Source: Bacillota bacterium (GTDB lineage: Bacteria; Bacillota_B; Desulfitobacteriia; Desulfitobacteriales; Desulfitobacteriaceae). From it: a DNA stretch of 7,664 nt. Under the pieces are notes generated by a model, which was not told where the DNA came from, searched no databases, and was given only the letters and a program-made list of their open reading frames with translations. Of this stretch, positions 1 through 6,308 are shown piece by piece. The stretch is taken from assembly GCA_021779415.1 (NCBI GenBank), contig JAJYAS010000145.1, positions 1 through 7,664 on the forward strand, read 5' to 3'. The translations under genes and the position numbers were made by a program. Positions within the stretch are counted from its first letter, which is position 1. The number at the start of each line of letters is the position of its first letter.

Positions 1-1
1 G

Positions 2-343
2 GACTCGATTGAAGAGAATCGGAGCGCTTATCAGAGACGGCGGGACCTCTTGATTGAGGGCTGTGCCTTAGTGGGTTGGAAAATGCCGATTCCACAAGGT
101 TCGATGTTTATCTGGGCACCCGTTCCTACAGAACAAGACTCAGTATCCTTTGCGATGGATTTAGCTCGAGAAGCTGGTGTGATTGTTGTGCCTGGGGTGG
201 CTTTTGGAGAGCATGGGGAAGGGTATGTGAGGGTGGCAATGGTGCAAAATGAAAGTGTCCTTCAAGAAGCAGTAAGTCGGATTCAACAGTTTTTACGTAT
301 GAGATATGAAATAACGGCAACTGAAAAATACAGACGCTCTTAG
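2..343 (+). CDS. Class I/II PLP-dependent aminotransferase, C-terminal fragment (DapL/AlaC-like)
   Basis: The reading frame is open from the window edge and gives the last 113 residues of an aminotransferase; the N-terminal part and the PLP-lysine lie outside the window. What is visible is the small C-terminal domain: an RRRDLL helix, a GWKMPIPQGSMFIWAPVP strand, and PGVAFGEHGEGYVRVAMV. In the fold-type I family the Arg of GYVR (fragment residue 77) normally binds the substrate alpha-carboxylate. The 'P-x-(S/T)-(M/F)-(F/Y)-x-W-A-P-V-P' strand and the 'PG..FG..GEGY.R.A' run resemble LL-diaminopimelate aminotransferase and AlaC-type alanine aminotransferases more than classical AspC, but the substrate cannot be decided from this part. 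The last eight or so codons lie inside a perfect hairpin, so the C-terminal tail (ITATEKYRRS) is probably not functionally constrained. Family assignment is firm; the exact enzyme is open. Confidence 0.88.
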   Translation, partial: DSIEENRSAYQRRRDLLIEGCALVGWKMPIPQGSMFIWAPVPTEQDSVSFAMDLAREAGVIVVPGVAFGEHGEGYVRVAMVQNESVLQEAVSRIQQFLRMRYEITATEKYRRS

Positions 344-367
344 ATAAGAGCGTCTGTATTTTTCAGT
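320..367. terminator. Bidirectional intrinsic terminator, 22-bp perfect stem
   Basis: Positions 320-341 are perfectly complementary to 346-367 with a 4-nt loop (AGAT). The stem has an A-tract on its left flank (AAAAA at 324-328) and a T-tract on the right (TTTTT at 359-363), around the GC-containing core CAGACGCTCT. This is the layout of a terminator working on both strands. It ends the aminotransferase transcript (+), whose TAG stop at 341-343 sits at the stem top, and it also lies 15 bp past the stop of the 45-codon gene on the - strand. Confidence 0.85.
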
Positions 368-381
368 ATCTGACAGAAGAA

Positions 382-519
382 TTAACGGGTTCTGACAGCG
401 CTTTCGGACGTGCGACGGAAAATTTTCCCACCAACATTGGGGATGCGATTTGTAGTACGTTGTACAGTCAATTCAGTTGCGACAGTATCCTTAGTTCCAT
501 GTGAATTGGACTTCGTCAT
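382..519 (-). CDS. Small basic, Thr-rich protein of unknown function (45 aa)
   Basis: An ATG at 519-517 opens a 45-codon frame ending in TAA at 384-382. A near-ideal Shine-Dalgarno sequence, GGGGAGGT, lies 7 nt upstream (534-527), and a strong terminator follows the stop by 15 bp; these two signals are the main reason to believe the gene. The product has no cysteine, no hydrophobic segment and no signal peptide. It is basic (nine Lys/Arg against three Asp/Glu) and rich in Thr (nine). Thr occurs every third residue at 9, 12, 15 and 18, followed by a QRTTNRIPNVGGKIFRR core and an Arg-rich tail. I do not recognise a family. Its small size, charge and lack of order would fit a nucleic-acid- or ribosome-associated peptide, a spore-packed small protein or a modified-peptide precursor, but nothing in the sequence selects among these and no modification enzyme is nearby. 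Confidence 0.65.
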   Translation of the reverse strand: MTKSNSHGTKDTVATELTVQRTTNRIPNVGGKIFRRTSESAVRTR

Positions 520-526
520 AATTAAT

Positions 527-534
527 ACCTCCCC
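527..534 (-). promoter_or_regulatory. Strong ribosome binding site of the 45-codon gene
   Basis: On the - strand this reads GGGGAGGT, a near-perfect anti-16S match, 7 nt before the ATG at 519. It fixes the start and supports a real, probably well-translated gene despite the short frame. Confidence 0.7.
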
Positions 535-847
535 ATTTTATGGTGGTTTTGCCTTTTTTAAAAGACATTACTGATTTAAAACTATAATACTAATTTCTGC
601 GATTAGACCATTGATATTCGTGGTAACTTTTGGACAGAGATTCTTTTTTCAATCCCTGAGCTGTGATAAGGACAAGAGTCTGATCTATGAAATATCTAAG
701 AGGCAACGGGTAAACCGCGGAAATCGTTATTTTAGTGTTGTCTTGTCAACTAATATTTTGGTTCCAATGACTAAGAATTAATTTTTCTAAAAATTTTAAA
801 GGAAAAACGGTATTTTTGTAGAATGATACCCTCAATATAGGCGATTA
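535..847. other. AT-rich intergenic stretch without a recognised gene
   Basis: About 310 bp between the ribosome binding site of the 45-codon gene and the promoter region of the chemoreceptor leader. No frame of useful length with a ribosome binding site is present on either strand. Visible items are minor: -10-like hexamers near 581-589, an AT-only palindrome (780-786 with 789-795, 2-nt gap), and a 5-bp inverted pair GGTAT/ATACC (809-813, 826-830). I recognise no known RNA family in it. The part nearest 590 could be the upstream region of the small gene; the rest is unexplained. Confidence 0.5.
581..589 (-). promoter_or_regulatory. Candidate -10 region of the 45-codon gene
   Basis: The - strand reads TATTATAGT here, containing two overlapping -10-like hexamers (TATTAT and TATAGT, each 5/6 to TATAAT), about 60 nt upstream of the ATG at 519. 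No convincing -35 hexamer is found at 16-18 nt. The + strand carries a perfect TATAAT at 583-588, also without a good -35, so the direction is uncertain. Confidence 0.3.
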
Positions 848-863
848 TTAGCACATTAGCACA
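848..863 (+). repeat. Tandem 8-nt repeat TTAGCACA x2
   Basis: TTAGCACA occurs twice without spacing (848-855, 856-863). The second copy's TTAGCA is also inverted as TGCTAA at 871-876. The repeat overlaps the candidate promoter of the chemoreceptor leader, so it may be an operator; this is inference. Confidence 0.5.
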
Positions 864-883
864 TAGACGATGCTAAGTATACA
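856..883 (+). promoter_or_regulatory. Candidate sigma-A-type promoter of the riboswitch-MCP transcript
   Basis: TTAGCA (856-861; 4/6 to TTGACA) is followed after 16 nt by TATACA (878-883; TATA core of TATAAT). The expected start of transcription, near 890, falls exactly at the 5' edge of the riboswitch aptamer, which is the main support. The hexamers alone would be weak evidence. Confidence 0.45.
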
Positions 884-889
884 AAATCA

Positions 890-978
890 TAAGGGGCAAA
901 TCTATCGAGAGATAGAGACGCAAAGCCACGGGTCTTAGGATAGTACAGAAGTCTGTCAAAGATAGCCGGGTTGCAGAA
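890..978 (+). promoter_or_regulatory. Cyclic-di-GMP-I (GEMM-I) riboswitch aptamer
   Basis: The conserved GEMM-I blocks appear in order: GGGGCAAA (893-900), the P2 hairpin TCTATC-GAGA-GATAGA (901-916) capped by a GNRA tetraloop, GACGCAAAGCC (917-927), CGGGTCTTA (929-937), a variable arm with a short ACAG/CTGT hairpin (945-956), and AAAGATAGCCGGGTTGC (958-974). GCAA at 896-899 can close against TTGC at 971-974 as the basal pairing. The position corresponding to the ligand-contacting G20 of the Vibrio Vc2 aptamer appears to be G, as in c-di-GMP binders rather than A20-type cGAMP variants; this is by eye. It lies upstream of a chemoreceptor gene, a common target of this riboswitch class in Clostridia, and is followed by an intrinsic terminator, so control is probably by transcription attenuation. 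Confidence 0.93.
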
Positions 979-989
979 ACGTACATGAC

Positions 990-1029
990 AAATGTCTATC
1001 TGCTGAAGGTTCGGTAGATAGACATTTTT
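990..1029 (+). terminator. Intrinsic terminator, expression platform of the c-di-GMP riboswitch
   Basis: AAATGTCTATCT (990-1001) pairs perfectly with AGATAGACATTT (1016-1027). Four further pairs, two of them G-U, can extend the stem into the loop (1002-1005 with 1012-1015). TTTTT follows the stem at 1025-1029. It starts about 12 nt after the aptamer and about 150 nt before the MCP start, as expected for a riboswitch-controlled terminator. Its left-arm segment TCTATCT can alternatively pair with AGATAGA of the aptamer P2 strand (910-916). Confidence 0.85.
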
Positions 1030-1038
1030 GCACTACCC

Positions 1039-1058
1039 AACTTGGTGCCAGCCAAGTT
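1039..1058 (+). other. Small leader hairpin downstream of the riboswitch terminator
   Basis: AACTTGG (1039-1045) is complementary to CCAAGTT (1052-1058) around a 6-nt loop. There is no T-tract, so it is not a terminator. It could act as a transcript-stabilising or pausing structure in the roughly 150-nt leader between the terminator and the MCP gene. No other structure was noted between 1060 and the ribosome binding site. Confidence 0.4.
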
Positions 1059-1163
1059 CTCTATTTAGGGTGGAGTGGAGGCTGATAGAGGGTTCAAACA
1101 ATGAGTTTTCAAGGACGCGAAATAAAGGGTTACATGCGAGAACTTTAAATTTTCTGATTTGAG

Positions 1164-1168
1164 AGGAG
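1164..1168 (+). promoter_or_regulatory. Ribosome binding site that fixes the MCP start
   Basis: AGGAG sits 8 nt before the ATG at 1177. The in-frame upstream TTG at 1159 would place the start before this site, and the ATGs at 1169 and 1172 are out of frame, so 1177 is the supported start. Confidence 0.8.
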
Positions 1169-1176
1169 ATGATGTT

Positions 1177-3237
1177 ATGTTCAAGAGATTATTTAATGTT
1201 TCTAGTGTTCGTGGTAAAACAATGCTTACTATTTTACCCTTAATAATTGTGACATTAGTAGTCATGACGGCCATTAGTTATAATTACTCCCAATCACTGC
1301 TGAGCAATGAAATCCAAAATAAGATGAGTGCCAAGTTACAGGGAACAATAAGTGATATTGAGAAACAACTAACTGAACATAGTGCTGTGGTACAGGGGCT
1401 TGCCAGTACAGTAGAGTCCGTTGGCGATGGATTAAGTCCAGAACAGTACACTAGTTTATTAGAGAAAACTGTTGCAGCCAGTCGTGTCACGTTCGGGACG
1501 GGAGTGTGGTATGAACCTTATGCCTATAAGAATGACGTAAAATACTTCGGACCTTATGCCTACAAGGATAAAGATAAGGTGATTTTCACGGAGGAATATG
1601 CCAACGAGAAATATGACTACCCTAATCAGGAATGGTATAAGATTGGTAAGAATTCAAAGGAGAAAATAGTTTGGACAGATCCATTTTATGATGACACGAC
1701 CAAGGTAACGATGTTAACAAGCAGTGCTCCATTTTATGATAAGCAAGGAAACTTCAAGGGTATCGTTACTGGAGATCTTGATTTTATTACCCTGCAGAAT
1801 TTAATCCGTGATATTCATTTAAATATTAAGTCGGACGTTTACCTCTTAAATAAAGAGGGGCAATTTCTCGCAAATCCAGATCAATCAAAAGTGATGAAGG
1901 GTAAGATCACGGAAGATTCTAACAAGAGTTTAAGCGAAGCAGCCAAGACAATGTTTAATGGCAAAGAAGGAATGTTTACCTATTCCAGAGAAGGAACGAG
2001 AAGGGTGTATTATGCACCGGTTCCTGGATTTGGCTGGACTTTGGCAATAGATGTTTCAGAGGCTGACTTATTGGCCCCTTTAAAGGCATTGTTATATAGG
2101 ATGCTGACAATTTTTGGCTTGGCAATCGTAGTCATAGTTGTCGTTCTTCTCTTTTATAGCCGCTATATTGTTAACAATATTAAAATAGTTAACCAGTTTG
2201 CAACAGCAATTGTACAGGGGGATCTTAGCAAAAGCATAGTGGTTCGATCGAAAGATGAGTTCGGCCAGATGACAGGAAACTTAAACTCGATGATCGGGAA
2301 CTTTAAGGGGATTATTGAGGGAATTGTTAACAGTTCACAGCAATTAGCCGCTTCTGCTGAGGAACTGACTGCCAGTGCTGATGAGGGTAGCAGGACAACA
2401 GAACAAATTGCTACTTCCATTCAGGAAGTGTCTGACGGTGTTCAACAGAAACTCACGGGGGTAGATGCTACTGCACAGTCGGCTCAACTAGTTGCTGTGC
2501 ATATGCAGACGATCACCAACGATATCCAAAAGGTGACGACGGGATCACTTGCTACCTCAGAGAAGGCCTCCAATGGGAATAGCGTTGTTAGAAAAGCCGT
2601 TGATGAGATGCAAGCCATTAGTAGCAAAGTGACTGAGGCTGCCGATGTCGTAAATAGCCTAGGGGTAAAATCAGGGGAAATTGGTCAGATCGTGGCCTTG
2701 ATAACCAACATTGCTGCTCAAACGAACCTCCTTGCCCTGAATGCAGCAATCGAAGCTGCACGTGCTGGTGAGCAAGGGAGAGGGTTTGCAGTGGTTGCAG
2801 ACGAAGTGCGCAAACTTGCAGAACAGTCCAGTGATGCAGCCGGAAAGATTAGTGAGTTGGTTAGTGAGATTCAAAAGGAAACCACGAAAGCAGTTCGGAC
2901 GATGAATGATGGTACCTCCGCTGTTCAAGACGGGATTACTATGGTTAACTCAGCTGGGGAAGCATTCCAAGACATTTTGCAGGGAGTCAACGACTTTTCG
3001 AAACAGGCACAGGCAGTCGCTGAAGTGGTGGAGCAGGTGGGCAGCAATACTGAGGCAATTGTTTTATCAATCATGGAGGTTGCAAATATTCCTAAGGAAA
3101 TAGCAGGTAGTCTAGAAAATGTAGCTGCAGGAACCGAGGAACAGAGCGCTTCTATGGAGGAAATTCGCAGATCGGCTACCTCACTAGCCCAAATGGCAAC
3201 GGATTTTCAGGGAAGTGTAACCATGTTCAAGCTTTAA
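1177..3237 (+). CDS. Methyl-accepting chemotaxis protein with dCache sensor
   Basis: A 686-residue transmembrane chemoreceptor that senses an extracellular ligand and controls CheA kinase through CheW. Order: short cytoplasmic start, TM1 about residues 15-37, extracellular double-Cache domain about 38-300, TM2 about 309-328, HAMP about 329-382, then the long coiled-coil signalling domain to the end. The conserved hairpin tip is seen as [23 protein letters not shown] (given in two parts: QTNLLALN from 515, [15 protein letters not shown] from 523), followed by [14 protein letters not shown]. The glutamate matching Tsr Glu391 is E532. The Cache part has GVWYEPYAY (109-117), EWY (152-154), WTDPFYDD (166-173), PFYD (185-188) and GDLDF (199-203), a pattern common in clostridial receptors. 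In the amino-acid-binding dCache_1AA motif an Arg precedes Trp-Tyr by two positions; here it is Gln151, so the ligand is uncertain. The C-terminus (VTMFKL) lacks a CheR-tethering NWETF-type pentapeptide. Transcription is probably gated by the c-di-GMP riboswitch upstream. Confidence 0.96.
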   Translation: MFKRLFNVSSVRGKTMLTILPLIIVTLVVMTAISYNYSQSLLSNEIQNKMSAKLQGTISDIEKQLTEHSAVVQGLASTVESVGDGLSPEQYTSLLEKTVAASRVTFGTGVWYEPYAYKNDVKYFGPYAYKDKDKVIFTEEYANEKYDYPNQEWYKIGKNSKEKIVWTDPFYDDTTKVTMLTSSAPFYDKQGNFKGIVTGDLDFITLQNLIRDIHLNIKSDVYLLNKEGQFLANPDQSKVMKGKITEDSNKSLSEAAKTMFNGKEGMFTYSREGTRRVYYAPVPGFGWTLAIDVSEADLLAPLKALLYRMLTIFGLAIVVIVVVLLFYSRYIVNNIKIVNQFATAIVQGDLSKSIVVRSKDEFGQMTGNLNSMIGNFKGIIEGIVNSSQQLAASAEELTASADEGSRTTEQIATSIQEVSDGVQQKLTGVDATAQSAQLVAVHMQTITNDIQKVTTGSLATSEKASNGNSVVRKAVDEMQAISSKVTEAADVVNSLGVKSGEIGQIVALITNIAAQTNLLALNAAIEAARAGEQGRGFAVVADEVRKLAEQSSDAAGKISELVSEIQKETTKAVRTMNDGTSAVQDGITMVNSAGEAFQDILQGVNDFSKQAQAVAEVVEQVGSNTEAIVLSIMEVANIPKEIAGSLENVAAGTEEQSASMEEIRRSATSLAQMATDFQGSVTMFKL

Positions 3238-3283
3238 TGGTCCAAGTAGATGTCTAACATAAGGCTGAAGATACGAAAAATTA

Positions 3284-3319
3284 GCAAAAGGCATTAACCA
3301 GAAGGTTTATGCCTTTTGC
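3284..3319 (+). terminator. Intrinsic terminator after the MCP gene
   Basis: The 16-nt arm at 3284-3299 pairs with 3304-3319 with a single T-T mismatch and an AGAA loop. Read as a terminator, the core GGCATTAACC/GGTTTATGCC (3290-3299, 3304-3313) is preceded by AAAA and followed by TTTT. The T-tract is short on the + strand, and TTTTT also follows on the - strand side, so it could work in both directions and may leak into the next gene. Confidence 0.65.
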
Positions 3320-3345
3320 GCTAATATTCCATTGGGGGGAATCTT

Positions 3346-4062
3346 ATGCCATCAATCGAAGCGTTTTATGAGAAGAAAATGACGTGCGTTTTTTGTGGCA
3401 AACAGTTTACCACTCTAAAAGTGCGTTCGCGGTTTTCCATCCCTTATCAAATAGATAGTGATTTTTGCCCGCATTATCGGGAGGGGAATTATAATCCTCA
3501 CTTTTATTTCGTCAACGTATGTCCAGAGTGTGGTTTCGCTTTTTCGGAAGAGTTTTCAGATACGTTTCCCTTAGGGTCTAGGGAGATCATTCTCTTGAAC
3601 ATTACTAAACACTGGACTAAACGAAATTTTGGTGGGGTAAGGGACATTCAACAGGCTTTGGAATCCTATAAACTAGCTATCTTAGCAGGGTCCCTCAAAA
3701 AAGAAAAAAATGCCGTTCTGGCAGGACTTTGCTTACGTCTTGCGTGGCTCTATCGGACCGAAAAAATGCCAGAGCAAGAAAACCGTTTCCTGGGTTCGGC
3801 ACTTAACGCCTATGAAGAATCGTTTGTTCATTCCGATTTCACGGGCACATCCATGTCTGAAATAAACGTTCTGTTCATGATTGGCGAGCTTAGCCGCCGC
3901 TTAGGGCAATATCATAAGGCTATTTCGTACTTTGCTAAAGTTATTCAACATAAAAATGCCAAAAATGAGCAGAAAATGATTACCAAAGCACGGGAACAAT
4001 GGAGAGTGGCTAAGGAAGACTATGATCATGAACTGCAAAGTGGTAATATAATACAGAACTAG
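3346..4062 (+). CDS. DUF2225 family protein, zinc-ribbon-like N-terminus and TPR-like C-terminus
   Basis: A 238-residue soluble protein of the uncharacterised DUF2225 family. The N-terminal part has two CxxC pairs, CVFC (14-17) and CPEC (59-62), plus CPH at 41-43. It also has the family's 'D-S-D-F ... Y-N-P-H-F-Y-F-V-N-V-C-P-E-C-G-F-A' layout, suggesting a bound metal, probably zinc. From about residue 96 it is alpha-helical with TPR-like helices, clearest in LGQYHKAISYFAKVIQ (186-201), a region usually used for protein contacts. There is no signal peptide or membrane segment, so it is cytoplasmic. The start is supported by GGGGGGA at 3334-3340, 5 nt before ATG. It sits between a terminator and tex, which has its own promoter, so it may be a single-gene unit fed by readthrough from the MCP gene or by a promoter I could not identify. 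The biochemical function is unknown; family call fairly sure. Confidence 0.82.
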   Translation: MPSIEAFYEKKMTCVFCGKQFTTLKVRSRFSIPYQIDSDFCPHYREGNYNPHFYFVNVCPECGFAFSEEFSDTFPLGSREIILLNITKHWTKRNFGGVRDIQQALESYKLAILAGSLKKEKNAVLAGLCLRLAWLYRTEKMPEQENRFLGSALNAYEESFVHSDFTGTSMSEINVLFMIGELSRRLGQYHKAISYFAKVIQHKNAKNEQKMITKAREQWRVAKEDYDHELQSGNIIQN

Positions 4063-4083
4063 TTTCTTTAAGTAGGTTAAGAA

Positions 4084-4092
4084 TGGTATACT
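4084..4092 (+). promoter_or_regulatory. Extended -10 promoter of tex
   Basis: TGGTATACT contains the TGn extension and TATACT (5/6 to TATAAT), typical of an extended -10 promoter that tolerates a poor -35 (only TTTCTT-like sequence at 4063-4069). Transcription would start near 4099, giving a leader of about 50 nt before the TTG start of tex. Confidence 0.5.
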
Positions 4093-4135
4093 AAGTGTGA
4101 ATTGTAATAGTTTTGTTGATTTGCAATAGGGATCT

Positions 4136-4143
4136 AGGGAGGA
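4136..4143 (+). promoter_or_regulatory. Ribosome binding site fixing the TTG start of tex
   Basis: AGGGAGGA lies 8 nt before the TTG at 4152. It supports this non-ATG start, as does the fit of the encoded N-terminus (EFTQVIANELGL) to the usual Tex beginning. Confidence 0.75.
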
Positions 4144-4151
4144 ATTAACCT

Positions 4152-6302
4152 TTGGAATTTACTCAAGTCATTGCCAACGAACTTGGTCTAAAGATGACCC
4201 AAGTCAAAGAAGCAGTTAACTTATTGGATGGGGGAAATACCATCCCTTTTATTGCCCGCTATCGTAAAGAGGCAACCGGAGAACTCGATGAAAATGTGCT
4301 GCGCGACATTGTGGAGCGTTTAGACTATTTGCGGCGTTTGGAGCAACGGAAAACGGAAGTCGTACGTCTGATTGATGAACAGGGGAAACTGACTGAAGAA
4401 CTGTCGGCTCAAATTACAGCGGCAACGGTGCTTCAAGATGTTGAAGATCTCTATCGACCGTATAAACAAAAACGTCGCACGCGGGCAACCATTGCTAAAG
4501 AAAAGGGACTAGAGCCTTTGGCAACGTGGTTGTTAATGCAATATCCGGGAATTAGAGTGGATCCTCAAGCAGAGGCAGAACGATATATCAATACGGAGTT
4601 AGACGTAAATTCGACGGAGGAAGCTCTGGCAGGAGCGATGGATATTATTGCGGAAACCATCGCGGATGATGCCATTCTGCGCAAACGAATCAGGGAAGAA
4701 ACCATGCGCATTGGTGAGGTAGTGGCCTCCGCAGTAGCGAAAAAAGCCCAAGAGCGTTCCCCTTTCGAGATGTATTATGAGTACCAGGAGCCTGTCCGCA
4801 AGATTCCTCCCCATCGGATTTTAGCTCTGAATCGCGGAGAAAAAGAAGAATTCTTATCCGTGAAAATTGAAGCCCCCCTAGAAACTGTTCAGCGTATTAT
4901 TGAACGGCGTTATGTCAAAACGGGCCCCTGTGCTCCCTTTGTTCAAAAGGCGGCACTTGATGCCTATAAACGCTTGATCGAACCTTCCATTGAACGGGAA
5001 ATTCGAGCTGAACTTTCCGCTCAAGCGGAAGAACAAGCCATAAAAGTGTTTGCGTCTAACCTGCGACAGCTTTTACTTCAGCCACCAGTTCGCGGGAAAA
5101 TGGTGTTGGGGCTTGATCCAGGATTCCGGACAGGGTGTAAGTGGGCGGTCGTAGATGAGACAGGAAAGCTCCTTAAGGTTGGGGTTATCTACCCCCATAC
5201 GGGAAAGAACAAACGAGAAGAAGCCAAGGATATTTTACGGAAAGCCGTTGTTGAGTTTGATGCCAATATCATAGCCATAGGAAATGGGACAGCTTCTAGG
5301 GAAACGGAAGAAGTCGTAGCTGAGATGATTCGGGAAGACGGACTTTCTACCGAATTTATCTTAGTAAGTGAAGCTGGGGCGTCCGTGTACTCTGCTTCAA
5401 AACTGGCAGGTGAAGAATTTCCAGAGTTTGATCTTTCTTTGCGGAGTGCCGTGTCTATTGCTAGGAGGCTTCAAGATCCCTTGGCAGAACTAGTGAAAAT
5501 TGAACCGAAAGCAGTTGGGGTGGGTCAATATCAGCACGATGTACAGCCTAAGCGATTAGAAGAATCTCTGCACGGGGTCGTAGAATCCTGTGTTAATGTT
5601 GTTGGGGTGGATTTAAACACTGCCTCGGCTTCTTTGCTTCAATACGTGGCCGGATTAAAGCCGGCAGTTGCCAAAAACATCGTAGCTTGGCGGGATGAGC
5701 ATGGGAAATTTAGCCGACGTGATCAACTTAAGAAAATTCCGCGCCTGGGAGTGCAAACCTATATTCAGTGTGCAGGTTTTATTCGTCTCCCGGATGGCGT
5801 TAATCCTTTGGAAAACACGCCAGTCCATCCGGAGTCCTATGCCCTGGCAGAAGACATCTTAAAAAAAGTGGGCAACACACCTGGGGATTTACGAGATCAC
5901 CTCGCCGAAGTGCGCAAAAAGATCGTTCAATTAGTACCGGAAGAGCTGGCGGAAGAATTTGAGGCCGGAGTTCCTACGGTTCGCGATATTTTGGATGCCC
6001 TACAAAGACCAGGCAGAGATCCTCGGGAGGACTTGCCGCGACCGTTACTACGGCAGGATGTCACACATATGGAGGACCTCAGCGAAGGGATGGTCTTGGA
6101 AGGTACCGTGCGCAATGTCGTGGATTTTGGAGCGTTTGTGGACATTGGTGTTAAACACGAGGGGCTTGTGCATATTTCACAATTGAGCGACAAGTTCATC
6201 AAACACCCTATGGAAGCGGTCGCTGTGGGAGACATTGTCAAAGTGCGTGTTTTGGGTATTGATAAGGGAAGAGAACGTGTGAGTCTTTCAATGCGTTTTT
6301 AA
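4152..6302 (+). CDS. tex: Tex family RNA-binding transcription accessory protein
   Basis: A full-length 716-residue Tex protein, a cytoplasmic nucleic-acid-binding factor related to eukaryotic Spt6; its exact bacterial role is only partly known (toxin gene expression, transcription and stress survival in studied species). Domains in order: helical N-terminal Tex_N region about 1-190 with FIARYRKEATGELDE from residue 33 and PYKQKRRTRA near 102; the RNase H-like YqgF domain from about 317 with VLGLDPGFRTGCKWAVVD (318-335); the GVGQYQHDV signature (456-464); tandem helix-hairpin-helix about 483-550 (GLKPAVAKNIVAWR); a further HhH-type part to about 630; and an S1 domain about 643-716 with GTVRNVVDFGAFVDIGV and HEGLVHISQLS. 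Length and ends match the family. It starts at TTG, has its own likely promoter, and its stop is 6 bp from that of the convergent GH18 gene. Confidence 0.97.
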   Translation: MEFTQVIANELGLKMTQVKEAVNLLDGGNTIPFIARYRKEATGELDENVLRDIVERLDYLRRLEQRKTEVVRLIDEQGKLTEELSAQITAATVLQDVEDLYRPYKQKRRTRATIAKEKGLEPLATWLLMQYPGIRVDPQAEAERYINTELDVNSTEEALAGAMDIIAETIADDAILRKRIREETMRIGEVVASAVAKKAQERSPFEMYYEYQEPVRKIPPHRILALNRGEKEEFLSVKIEAPLETVQRIIERRYVKTGPCAPFVQKAALDAYKRLIEPSIEREIRAELSAQAEEQAIKVFASNLRQLLLQPPVRGKMVLGLDPGFRTGCKWAVVDETGKLLKVGVIYPHTGKNKREEAKDILRKAVVEFDANIIAIGNGTASRETEEVVAEMIREDGLSTEFILVSEAGASVYSASKLAGEEFPEFDLSLRSAVSIARRLQDPLAELVKIEPKAVGVGQYQHDVQPKRLEESLHGVVESCVNVVGVDLNTASASLLQYVAGLKPAVAKNIVAWRDEHGKFSRRDQLKKIPRLGVQTYIQCAGFIRLPDGVNPLENTPVHPESYALAEDILKKVGNTPGDLRDHLAEVRKKIVQLVPEELAEEFEAGVPTVRDILDALQRPGRDPREDLPRPLLRQDVTHMEDLSEGMVLEGTVRNVVDFGAFVDIGVKHEGLVHISQLSDKFIKHPMEAVAVGDIVKVRVLGIDKGRERVSLSMRF

Positions 6303-6308
6303 AGCCAC

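Noticed and set aside
780..795. AT-only palindrome (AATTTTT/AAAAATT) as a terminator.
   Set aside because: No GC pairs, a 2-nt loop and no gene ending nearby; expected in AT-rich spacer DNA.
840..847. GGCGATTA as a sigma-D (flagellar) -10 for the chemoreceptor transcript.
   Set aside because: Only 6/8 to GCCGATAA and no TAAA-type -35 about 15 nt upstream; the 856-883 promoter fits the aptamer edge better.
1083..1122. A second GEMM-like element: GATAGAGGGTT (1085-1095) and GGACGCGAAA (1113-1122).
   Set aside because: The two blocks are in the wrong order for the aptamer and the other conserved blocks (GGGCAAA, GCC, CGGG) are missing; chance similarity is likelier.
1159..1176. TTG at 1159 as the MCP start.
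   Set aside because: It lies upstream of the ribosome binding site at 1164-1168; ATG 1177 is correctly spaced.
2163..2928. Two 85-codon - strand frames inside the MCP gene.
   Set aside because: Both are antisense to conserved HAMP and signalling-domain codons and show no recognisable product.
2906..3103. 65-codon + strand frame overlapping the MCP gene in another frame.
   Set aside because: Shadow of the MCP coding sequence with no ribosome binding site noted and no similarity I recognise.
4107..4129. Loose inverted repeat near ATTG/GCAAT in the tex leader.
   Set aside because: Only four to five matching bases with a long loop; too weak to call a structure.
5927..6241. 104-codon open frame on the - strand inside tex.
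   Set aside because: It lies opposite the conserved HhH/S1 coding region, has Ser/Arg/Thr-biased composition typical of antisense frames, and no recognisable family.
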